From contig CM056580.1 in assembly GCA_029721435.1 (NCBI GenBank), forward strand, positions 77,339,367-77,403,366: a stretch of DNA of 64,000 nucleotides, in the 5' to 3' direction. Origin of the DNA: Gymnothorax reevesii. Lineage: Eukaryota; Chordata; Actinopteri; Anguilliformes; Muraenidae. This document shows positions 56,501-64,000 of this stretch, piece by piece. The first letter of the stretch is position 1. Each line of letters opens with the position of its first letter. The position numbers and the translations under genes were made by a program. Under the pieces are notes generated by a model, which did not search any database, was not told the origin of the DNA, and saw nothing but the letters and a program-made list of their open reading frames with translations.

Positions 56501-58146
56501 TCTGTTAGTTACTCACTTATACTGTATATATTCCCTTGTGTGTAGCCACACCCCCAGTCATGCTTCCTAGTTCCAGCACACTTGATTTGACTTGCTCAAT
56601 TATTATTTTCTCCCTAGATATAGCCCCATTTTCCCCCTTTTACACTGTGTGTTTGGTGGCTTTCCTAGTCTTTTTTACTTCGTTAAGATTCCTAAATGGC
56701 CCCTGTTCCTTCTGTTTTTTTAGAATGCACTGAAGACCTAAATGGATGAAATAGGTGTATTTAACAAATATGATGGCGTTCACCGAACAACTCATGAAAT
56801 ATTCGTTATACTGTTTGCAATTAAATACAAGTCAAAGTAAATTTTGAAATCACTGGTCTCTGATTTTATGTAAATTTTTCATACTGTCTCAACTTTTACA
56901 AAGTTACGGTTGTTGATGAATTCATCTTGTTTATTCCCTTATTCATTAACTTATACTCTGCCCTCTATTAAACTAAAGCCTCTGAAAATTACATTTTGTT
57001 TGTATTAAAATCTCAGTGTTACAAAGGCTGTATACGCCAGTATAGATTTTTAATTGAAATCTTATCCCTATGAATATTACAACAGCATGTGTTCACTTGA
57101 TTTCCGAGGGATTATTAGTCATTATTTTACTCATTGAGTTTCATACTCGGTACCTCTATGCCTGAGTTCCACTGTCTGAATATGCAAGATGGATTTGCAT
57201 TCGAATGATTCTGATGTCAGCGGCACGCCTTCACTGAAGTCAGCGGCATCCCTACTGAGATCACAATCTAACCATTTAACACTTTCAAAAGTTTGGAATC
57301 AGAAAAATGCAGTGCAACTTGCTGTATGTTTTATTCTATTTTAAAAAATCATTTACTTATTTTCTCATTTTTAAACCACCCTTTGTTCATTTTATTTTTA
57401 CACAGCCACAGCGAGATTTTTTTATTGATGGCCTACTGTGTTTTTCTGCTTTTTTGATACACCACACTGCTTTGGCTGAAATTATAGCTGGATTGATTTA
57501 GACTTTGTCCAGCTAATATTCAGTTGCAAATTGATTCTATTTCACATTGTTGTTTGAAAGGTATAAAATAGCCTGATGAGTTGCAACACTGGCCATCATA
57601 AGCAGGCGATTACTGTCATGGTAAATCTTTGTTTACTCATCGAAAAGTGATTGAAAACCAATTTTGCATCATGATCAGGGTAGAATTTAATTGCAGAGGA
57701 TGCAATCAAAGAACATATTTTGGTCTACATACGATAATTTAAAAATAGGAAGTGTTAATGATTTATTTTTTAACCATTGCTTCAACTCTTTTCTCTGCCT
57801 TATGCAAATAGGATTTTACTATCGTTGCTGAAAGAAGATAAACTTAACTATAAAAACAACAACAATAATCAAACCTGCAAGCTGTGTTTGTGGGGCCAAG
57901 TAGGGTCAGCTGTCTATTGGCTGAGAGACAATATGATACAATATGGTTGTGTTGAAGTGTTGAATGTATAATGTTCAATATGTTTAGCTCAGGCATATGT
58001 TGAATGGTATAGGAGCTATGGATAATGACAGATTTTTCAAAATGCCAGCAATGAAGAGCAAGAGAGGTTAATGAAATCATCGCAATGCAGGATTTACTGG
58101 CATTTGTAGCCAATTGTGCTGTTTCTGGTACTTGAAATAACAATTG
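56501..58146. other. Intergenic DNA
   Basis: A TGTATATATTCC box near 56525 in a T-rich setting was considered as part of an old LTR but no ends were found. Nothing else recognised. AATTG at 58142-58146 is the visible flank of the chromovirus. Confidence 0.45.
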
Positions 58147-58203
58147 TGTTGTGATTTACGAAATGAACCAAGAGCGACAACCAGTAGAATGCAAAAAGGA
58201 GGC

Positions 58204-58209
58204 TTTATT
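58204..58209 (-). terminator. Polyadenylation signal in LTR
   Basis: AATAAA on the minus strand, about 57 nt before the LTR end, downstream of the predicted transcript start. Confidence 0.6.
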
Positions 58210-58607
58210 TCTGAAGGGGGAAACCCCCCAACAGAGCTGGCAACGGTACAAAGTCCACAATCCAAAAACAGTATCCAATGGGCGTAATCCAGAATCGTAA
58301 CCAGGGCACCAATAACAAAGTTCGTGGTCAGACAAAAAGGGTTCGGTACACAGGCGTAGGTTTGGAGGAGAAACAAACTCATAAGCCAAAGACAGTCCGA
58401 ATCCAAAACCAGGGCAGTAATCACAAAATCAAGGTCGGGCAGAAAAAGGTCAAAACTCACAGATGCAACAATATCCAAAAAGGGCAAACCAAAATCAATA
58501 GTCGAGCAATCCAATCAGAAAGATAAACACTGAGCAATCAAGGCGAGAAACGTGGCACGAGAAAACTAGGGAGAACGATCTGACAAGAGTGAGAACCAAA
58601 CAGACAT

Positions 58608-58615
58608 CTTATATA
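58608..58615 (-). promoter_or_regulatory. TATA box of chromovirus LTR
   Basis: TATATAAG lies 31 nt upstream of GTCAGATCGT (58584-58575), the sequence predicted to start the transcript. The equivalent box of the 5' LTR lies just beyond the window. Confidence 0.75.
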
Positions 58616-59250
58616 CACATCCAGGGTAAACACATGACCAGGGAGAACAGGTGCAATCAATGGTGACAATGATTAGGGAGAGACACATGAGGGATAAACT
58701 AATTACATGAATTTGGCTGTAGCTAAAACGCAGACAGGGATCACAAGACAAACCTAAGTACAAACAACAGCTCCGGTTAAGGAGTACTAAAAGTGCATAG
58801 TCTAAAGACAAGGAAAGCATGAGATATAAGTGGAAAACTGCAGCAGAGATAATTAGGGATAGGCAAGGAGGCGGAGACTAGAATTGGGCGACAGCTGAGA
58901 GATCATTAGTCAATTAGTAAGTGCAGCTATACAATCCCAAGTGCTTGTTAGTAAGTTAGTCCAAATATACAAGGTTAGTGTGGATTAGTATTTAGCAAAA
59001 ACAATAAACTGTTAGTATGTGTTAGTAAGACAGTAAAAGAGAGAGGAAGGAAGAACACGAGATAATGAAAGAAGATTGAAACCCAGAAACCAATAAATCA
59101 CCCGAATGAGTGTCACACAAGACAAGGGACCGTGAGCAAAGATACACACCTGACAAGACAGGGGAGACAAAGTGCAAAGCATGAAAATGAAAACATGGCT
59201 AGGCCAGGCACAGAACTTAACATGACAGCAGAATCCAGAATCCCAACAGA

Positions 59251-59261
59251 ACCCCCCTCCC
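59251..59261 (-). promoter_or_regulatory. Polypurine tract
   Basis: GGGAGGGGGG on the minus strand directly before the 3' LTR start, where plus-strand DNA synthesis begins in LTR retrotransposons. Confidence 0.85.
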
Positions 59262-59280
59262 AACGAACGACTCCTGGCGT

Positions 59281-62200
59281 TCAACCTGAAAGTCTCTGGT
59301 GACTAGCATGAAAGTCTTTGATGAGGTTTTTATCCAATATGTGCCTTGCTGGCACCCAACTGCGATGTTCAGGTCCGTAACCCTCCCAGTCGACTAGGTA
59401 CTGCAGTCCTCTGCCTCGTCGACGAGAGTCCAGGAGGGCACGGACCGTGTAGGCTTCGCCTCCGTTGATGATCCGGGCGGGTGGTGGGGGATCAGGTCCA
59501 GAGGACAGGGGGTGGGTTACTGCAGGTTTTAACTGGGACACATGGAAAGTGGGGTGTATGCGTCGCATGGACAGGGGGAGACGGAGGCGAACGGCAGTGG
59601 GACTTAGGACCCTTTCAATGGTGAAAGGGCCCAGGAATTTGGGGAAAAGCTTACCCCCGTTACCTCTGAGGGGAATGTCCCTTGAAGACAACCAGACCCG
59701 CTGCCCAGGTCGGTACATGGGCGCCGCGGTGCGTCTCTTGTCGGCCTGTTCTTTCATCCGAGCGACCGACCTGAGCAGGGCCTGGCGGGTGGCAGTCCAG
59801 GTGCGTCTGCACCTACGGACGAATTCGCGGACTGAGGGGACAGCTACCTCCTCCTCCTGGGACGGGAACAAAGGGGGCTGGTAGCCCAGGCAGGCTTTGA
59901 AGGGGGAGACGCCGGAGGCAGCAGAGGTGTGGCTGTTCAACGCGTATTCCACCCACGGTAACTGATAGCTCCAGGAGGAGGGGTTCCTAATACAGAGACA
60001 TCGTAAAACACTTTCCACACACTGGTTAGCTCGCTCGGTCTGGCCATTAGTCTGGGGGTGGAAACCTGATGACAAACTGACTGAAGTGCCTAAAGCTTTA
60101 AAGAATGTTCTCCAAAAAAGTGCAGTGAACTGGGGGCCGCGATCGGAAGTGATATCAGTGGGTATGCCGTGGAGTCTAATGACATGTTGGATTACTAGGT
60201 TGGCAGTGTCTTGAGCAGAAGGGAGTTTAGTGAGGGGAACTAAGTGAACTGCTTTGGAGAATCTATCAACAATTGTGAGAATGGTGGTGTGGTGATTGGA
60301 TGAGGGAAGGCCTGTGATAAAATCAAGAGCAATATGGGACCAGGGGCGGTGTGGTGTAGGAAGGGGCTGCAATAAACCTTGAGGTGGTTGGTGAGAAGTC
60401 TTAGCCTGGGCACAGACCGAGCAAGCAGCAACGAAGCCCTGGACATCTTGAGTGAGTTCTGGCCACCAAAACCTCTGAAGAATAAAGTTCTTAGTGCGGC
60501 GGATACCAGGGTGGCAGGACAGTCTGGATGCGTGTCCCCATTCCAGGACTTGGGAGCGTAAGGTAGCTGGCACATATAAACAATTGGTGGGACACGCACT
60601 GGGAGTAGCAGCATTGTTTTGGGCATTTCTGACTTCTCTCTCAATATCAAGACATAATGCATTAATGAACGCTTCTTTAGGGAGGATGGTATCTTTGTTA
60701 ATTTCCTCTTCCTGGATTTCAAAACAACGGGAGAGGGCATCAGGCTTGACATTCTTACTTCCAGGTCGATAGGCAATATGAAAGTTGAATCGTGAAAAGA
60801 AAAGTGCCCACCTGGCTTGTCGCGGATTGAGTCTTTTGGCCGTTTGTAGATATTCCAGGTTCTTGTGGTCTGTCCAGACAATGAAGGGTACCTTGGAGCC
60901 CTCCAGCCATTGTCTCCACTCTTCTAAGGCCAACTTTACCGCCAACAGCTCCCGATTCCCAATGTCGTAGTTTCTTTCTGCAGAGCTGAGGCGGCGAGAA
61001 AAGAAGGCACAAGGATGGACCTTACCATCTTCTGTGGACCTCTGCGACAGGATGGCTCCAGCACCGATATTGGAGGCGTCCACTTCAACAATAAACTGGA
61101 GTTCTGGATTGGGAATGGTTAGGATAGGTGCAGAGGTGAAACGAGCTTTTAAGTCATTGAAGGCCTCTTCAGCCTTTTCGGACCACAGAAACTTGGATTT
61201 AGAAGAGGTGAGAGCAGTAAGAGGAGCGGCAACAGAACTATAATTCCGGATGAACCGGCGGTAAAAGTTAGCGAAGCCCAAAAATCGCTGGAGAGACTTA
61301 CGGTCCTCTGGTCTGGGCCAATTAGTGACAGCTTCCACCTTTAGGGGGTCCATCCGGATGGTGTCTGGGGAGATGATGTAACCCAAAAACGTAGTGGTTT
61401 CCACATTAAATTCACATTTTTCAGCTTTAACAAAGAGGCGGTTCTCCAGGAGGCGACGGAGCACTTGGCGAACATGTTTGACATGGGCCTCCTGGGACTC
61501 TGAAAAAATCAGGATATCGTCAAGATACACAAACACAAACTTATTTATCATGTCTCTTAAAACATCGTTGACAAGGTTTTGAAACACTGCTGGAGCGTTA
61601 GTAAGCCCGAAAGGAAGAACTAAATACTCCCAGTGTCCCGTGGGAGTGTTAAAGGCAGTCTTCCATTCGTCCCCCTCTCTGATGCGTACCAGGTGATAGG
61701 CATTACGGAGGTCGAGCTTAGTAAAAATCTTAGCTCCTTGCAGGAGATCGAAAGCAGTGTTCATTAGAGGAAGTGGATAGCGATTCTTGACAGTTATTTC
61801 GTTAAGTCCACGGTAATCTATACAGGGTCTTAATGATCCGTCCTTCTTAGACACGAAGAAGAATCCGGCACCAGCAGGTGATGATGACGGGCGTATAATG
61901 CCAGCAGCAAGAGACTCTGAGAGATACTTCTCCATGGCTTGGGTTTCTGGTCTGGAGAGTGAATAGAGTCGGCCTCTAGGGGGCATAGTACCTGGCTTCA
62001 GGTCTATGGTGCAGTCATAAGGTCGGTGAGGTGGTAAGCTGGTGGCCCGGGACTTAGAGAACACTTCCTTGAGATCATGAAACTCTAGGGGGACCTTCTC
62101 AAGATCTGGTATTTCTTCTTGGGATGGGCAGTGTTGAGGTTCGCGGGCGTTGTGGAGGCATGCCAGGGAGCAGTTGGGGCTCCAACCCTTAACCTCATTC

Positions 62201-63543
62201 TTCCGCCAATCAATATTTGGGAGGTGTTTGGCCATCCATGGATGGCCCAAAACAATGGGAGCATGGGGAGAATGTAAGAGGAGGAGCTGAATGGTTTCGT
62301 GGTGGTTTCCTGAGGTTTTGAGTTTGATGGGGCTGGTAGCGTGAGTTATCTGGGCTATTTTCTGGCCACTGAGTGAATTGGCCACCCAGTCAGGAAAGAT
62401 CCTCTCGGTAGGGATTCCCCATTCTTGAGCCAGCTCCACATCGATGAGGTTCTCCTCAGCGCCGGTATCAATGAGGGCTAGGGTGGACTTACTCCCTCCT
62501 CCCCACTCCAGGATAACTGGGAGGCACGTACGGTTCTTAGTCTCCTGCACTGGCGTCACTCCAATCACTACTCTTCTCTGTGCACCAGGGGAACTTCTCT
62601 TGTTGGGACACTGAGCAATGTGGTGTCCCCCCTTGCCACAGTAGAAGCAGGCCCCTTCTCTGCGACGGCGGTTCTTCTCCTCCACAGGGATGCGAGTACG
62701 GCCCAGTTGCATGGGTTCTGGCTCAGGGGGACTGTCGCCAGTAGGGGGTGGTAGAGGCAGAGTGCTCTGGAGGAGTGGGTTAGGTCGTCTGCGGGAGGCG
62801 AAGCGTCTGCGTTCTTCCAATCGGGAATCCACGCGAATAGCCAAGTCGACCAAGTCATCCAAATCCTCCGGTAACTCCCGGGAAACCAGCTCATCCTTTA
62901 ACGCTTCAGAAAGCCCGTTAAAAAAGGCATCGAACAAAGCTCTATGTCCCCACCTGCTGTTGGTAGCCAGTGTCTGGAAATCAATGGCGTAGTCGGCCAC
63001 GGAACGGCTCCCCTGTCGAATGCGCAGAATTTCTCGTCCCGCCTCGTGACCCAGCTTCGTGCGGTCAAAGATGCGCCTCATCTCCTCACCCAGCAGACCA
63101 GATGTCTGCACGCAGGGTAGATCTGCTTCCCATGCAGCCGTAGCCCACTGCTTGGCCCTTCCCGTCAGTTGCGTGATGATGAAAGCAACCCGAGCTCTTT
63201 CGGTGGGGAATGACGAGGGCTGTAGGCTGAAAATGAGCTTGCACTGGGTGAGAAAAGCCCGACATGCTCCCGGGTTCCCGTCGTACCTCTCAGGCGGTGG
63301 CAGGCGTGGCTCGCAGACTGGCAGTGGCGGAGCAGACGCAGGAGCAGGAGTGGCATGGACGGCAGGCTGGGGAGACTGTAGCCGCTGAGCGTCTTGCACA
63401 GAGCGAGTGAGATCCGCCATCTGAAGACTCATGGTTTGCATATGTTGCATAAGAGCCCGAAGCTGACGCTCTTGGAATTCTAACTGAGCGCCCTGTTGGT
63501 GCACTGCCTCCTGCAGAGACTGGTCTGACGCTGGCTCCGTCAT
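59281..63543 (-). CDS. Chromovirus gag-pol polyprotein, intact
   Basis: A 1420-codon uninterrupted frame from the ATG at 63543, 13 nt past the LTR. I chose this start because it lies just after the primer site with A at -3. Order, counted from that Met: N-terminal coiled-coil-like region (10-50), retrotransposon Gag (80-230), CCHC knuckle [15 protein letters not shown] (299), protease DTG (359), reverse transcriptase with [10 protein letters not shown] (YLDD at 673), RNase H with EVDAS (Asp at 822), integrase zinc finger ending CSVC (1041), integrase core Asp 1074, Asp 1134 and Glu 1170 (DD35E spacing), and a chromodomain with [11 protein letters not shown] (about 1362-1408). Gag and Pol share one frame with no shift. 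The chromodomain probably guides integration to chromatin. All key residues are present, so the protein looks functional. Confidence 0.95.
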   Translation of the reverse strand: MTEPASDQSLQEAVHQQGAQLEFQERQLRALMQHMQTMSLQMADLTRSVQDAQRLQSPQPAVHATPAPASAPPLPVCEPRLPPPERYDGNPGACRAFLTQCKLIFSLQPSSFPTERARVAFIITQLTGRAKQWATAAWEADLPCVQTSGLLGEEMRRIFDRTKLGHEAGREILRIRQGSRSVADYAIDFQTLATNSRWGHRALFDAFFNGLSEALKDELVSRELPEDLDDLVDLAIRVDSRLEERRRFASRRRPNPLLQSTLPLPPPTGDSPPEPEPMQLGRTRIPVEEKNRRRREGACFYCGKGGHHIAQCPNKRSSPGAQRRVVIGVTPVQETKNRTCLPVILEWGGGSKSTLALIDTGAEENLIDVELAQEWGIPTERIFPDWVANSLSGQKIAQITHATSPIKLKTSGNHHETIQLLLLHSPHAPIVLGHPWMAKHLPNIDWRKNEVKGWSPNCSLACLHNAREPQHCPSQEEIPDLEKVPLEFHDLKEVFSKSRATSLPPHRPYDCTIDLKPGTMPPRGRLYSLSRPETQAMEKYLSESLAAGIIRPSSSPAGAGFFFVSKKDGSLRPCIDYRGLNEITVKNRYPLPLMNTAFDLLQGAKIFTKLDLRNAYHLVRIREGDEWKTAFNTPTGHWEYLVLPFGLTNAPAVFQNLVNDVLRDMINKFVFVYLDDILIFSESQEAHVKHVRQVLRRLLENRLFVKAEKCEFNVETTTFLGYIISPDTIRMDPLKVEAVTNWPRPEDRKSLQRFLGFANFYRRFIRNYSSVAAPLTALTSSKSKFLWSEKAEEAFNDLKARFTSAPILTIPNPELQFIVEVDASNIGAGAILSQRSTEDGKVHPCAFFSRRLSSAERNYDIGNRELLAVKLALEEWRQWLEGSKVPFIVWTDHKNLEYLQTAKRLNPRQARWALFFSRFNFHIAYRPGSKNVKPDALSRCFEIQEEEINKDTILPKEAFINALCLDIEREVRNAQNNAATPSACPTNCLYVPATLRSQVLEWGHASRLSCHPGIRRTKNFILQRFWWPELTQDVQGFVAACSVCAQAKTSHQPPQGLLQPLPTPHRPWSHIALDFITGLPSSNHHTTILTIVDRFSKAVHLVPLTKLPSAQDTANLVIQHVIRLHGIPTDITSDRGPQFTALFWRTFFKALGTSVSLSSGFHPQTNGQTERANQCVESVLRCLCIRNPSSWSYQLPWVEYALNSHTSAASGVSPFKACLGYQPPLFPSQEEEVAVPSVREFVRRCRRTWTATRQALLRSVARMKEQADKRRTAAPMYRPGQRVWLSSRDIPLRGNGGKLFPKFLGPFTIERVLSPTAVRLRLPLSMRRIHPTFHVSQLKPAVTHPLSSGPDPPPPARIINGGEAYTVRALLDSRRRGRGLQYLVDWEGYGPEHRSWVPARHILDKNLIKDFHASHQRLSG

Positions 63544-63792
63544 GGTCAGATCGTAATGTTGTGATTTACGAAATGAACCAAGAGCGACAACCAGTAGAAT
63601 GCAAAAAGGAGGCTTTATTTCAGAAGGGGGAAACCCCCCAACAGAGCTGGCAACGGTACAAAGTCCACAATCCAAAAACAGTATCCAATGGGCGTAATCC
63701 AGAATCGTAACCAGGGCACCAATAACAAAGTTCGTGGTCAGACAAAAAGGGTTCGGTACACAGGCGTAGGTTTGGAGGAGAAACAAACTCAT
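63544..63792 (-). CDS. In-frame upstream leader of gag-pol
   Basis: The gag-pol frame stays open upstream through the primer site and R-U5. The first ATG on the predicted transcript is at 63792, in frame and 83 codons before the gag Met. The leader starts [12 protein letters not shown] and contains hydrophobic stretches ([20 protein letters not shown]). The ATG has C at -3, a weak context, so leaky scanning to 63543 is plausible. Whether it is translated is unknown; it may be only a consequence of composition. Confidence 0.3.
63545..63554 (-). promoter_or_regulatory. Self-type primer-binding site
   Basis: ACGATCTGAC, two nucleotides past the LTR, is the exact reverse complement of GTCAGATCGT at 63994-63985 (and 58584-58575), the predicted transcript 5' end. 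It does not start with TGG, so it is not tRNA-like. Confidence 0.8.
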
Positions 63793-64000
63793 AAGCCAAA
63801 GACAGTCCGAATCCAAAACCAGGGCAGTAATCACAAAATCAAGGTCGGGCAGAAAAAGGTCAAAACTCACAGATGCAACAATATCCAAAAAGGGCAAACC
63901 AAAATCAATAGTCGAGCAATCCAATCAGAAAGATAAACACTGAGCAATCAAGGCGAGAAACGTGGCACGAGAAAACTAGGGAGAACGATCTGACAAGAGT
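63557..64000 (-). repeat. Chromovirus 5' LTR, R-U5 part
   Basis: Identical to 58147-58590 except for A at 63612 in place of T. The window ends 6 bases past the predicted transcript start at 63994. Confidence 0.93.

Larger units (their letters stand above)
58147..59248 (-). repeat. Chromovirus 3' LTR, 1102 bp
   Basis: On the minus strand it begins TGTTGGGATTC and ends AATCACAACA, i.e. TGTTG...CAACA. U3 is about 59248-58585 and R-U5 is 58584-58147. It includes a GTTAGTA-rich zone (58910-59035) and a polyadenylation signal. Confidence 0.93.
58147..64000 (-). mobile_element. Tf1/sushi-type chromovirus, nearly complete
   Basis: A Ty3/Gypsy retrotransposon on the minus strand. In order: 5' LTR (63557 to beyond 64000), self-complementary primer-binding site, a single gag-pol frame with a C-terminal chromodomain, polypurine tract, and 3' LTR (58147-59248). 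The compared parts of the LTRs differ at one position (58212 against 63612), so insertion was recent. The single fused frame, the chromodomain and the self-primer place it in the Tf1/sushi branch. The window edge cuts off U3 of the 5' LTR and the right target duplication. Confidence 0.95.

Noticed and set aside
56501..56730. Old LTR with TGTATATATTCC promoter
   Set aside because: No TG...CA ends, target duplication or second copy could be found.
58077..58514. Separate 145-codon gene
   Set aside because: It is the 3' LTR copy of the chromovirus leader frame and ends outside the LTR without gag.
63793..63924. Extension of gag-pol to 63924
   Set aside because: The codon at 63924 is TTG, not ATG; the first ATG in this frame is at 63792 and the best-supported gag start is 63543.

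Overview
The window looks like transposon-dense intergenic DNA from a ray-finned (teleost) fish. The basis is the mixture of families: Tc1-like elements with paired direct repeats in long inverted ends, PIF/Harbinger elements with a HARBI1-type transposase and a Myb/SANT-like partner, several hAT elements with 8-bp target duplications, a THAP-type exon, tRNA-derived SINEs, non-LTR retrotransposon pieces, and a Tf1/sushi-type chromovirus with LTRs. I found no host protein-coding gene, rRNA, functional tRNA or CRISPR array. Nearly all coding sequence is transposon-derived and decayed, with frameshifts and CpG-type stop codons. The one intact long gene is the gag-pol of the chromovirus at 59281-63543 (minus strand).

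Layout, 1-8.4 kb: a LINE endonuclease fragment opens the window. A Tc1 element follows (1902-3458), then a second Tc1-like element (4713-8357) split by a Harbinger derivative (5106-7752, TSD TTT). 8.4-17.5 kb: a 5.5-kb fold-back mosaic whose inverted ends carry 65-bp tandem repeats (8435-13975); a second fold-back repeat (about 14960-15848) with a 205-bp hAT MITE inside one arm; and a Tc1 element (15879-17480, TA target). 17.5-23.1 kb: a decayed THAP exon; a Harbinger-type element with GGCCCAGTCACACAG ends (18563-19794, TSD TTA) inserted into one of two paralogous segments; a candidate orphan LTR (20160-20583); and a three-exon decayed HARBI1-like gene (21304-23112).

23-34.3 kb: SINE-like and other dispersed repeats; a LINE reverse transcriptase pseudogene (26013-27090); a macrosatellite (27236-30530) split by a fold-back hAT with a perfect 8-bp duplication (28095-29633); a solo LTR with TSD TACGC (30948-31961); a LINE remnant; and an inverted, coreless copy of the GGCCCAGTCACACAG element (33540-34260). 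34-47.8 kb is the sparsest part: one decayed Tc1 element, one tRNA-derived SINE, a telomere-like minisatellite and a likely solo LTR.

47.8-64 kb: a hAT with CAAGTC-rich ends (47845-49534); short inverted-repeat families, one carrying nuclear-receptor-like half sites; an LTR with TSD AATTT and an antisense gag segment inside it (53105-53937); Tc1 and SINE-like pieces; and the chromovirus. Its two LTRs differ at 1 of the 444 positions that can be compared, so it inserted recently. Its primer-binding region is complementary over 10 nt to the predicted 5' end of its own transcript, the signature of self-primed Tf1/sushi elements.
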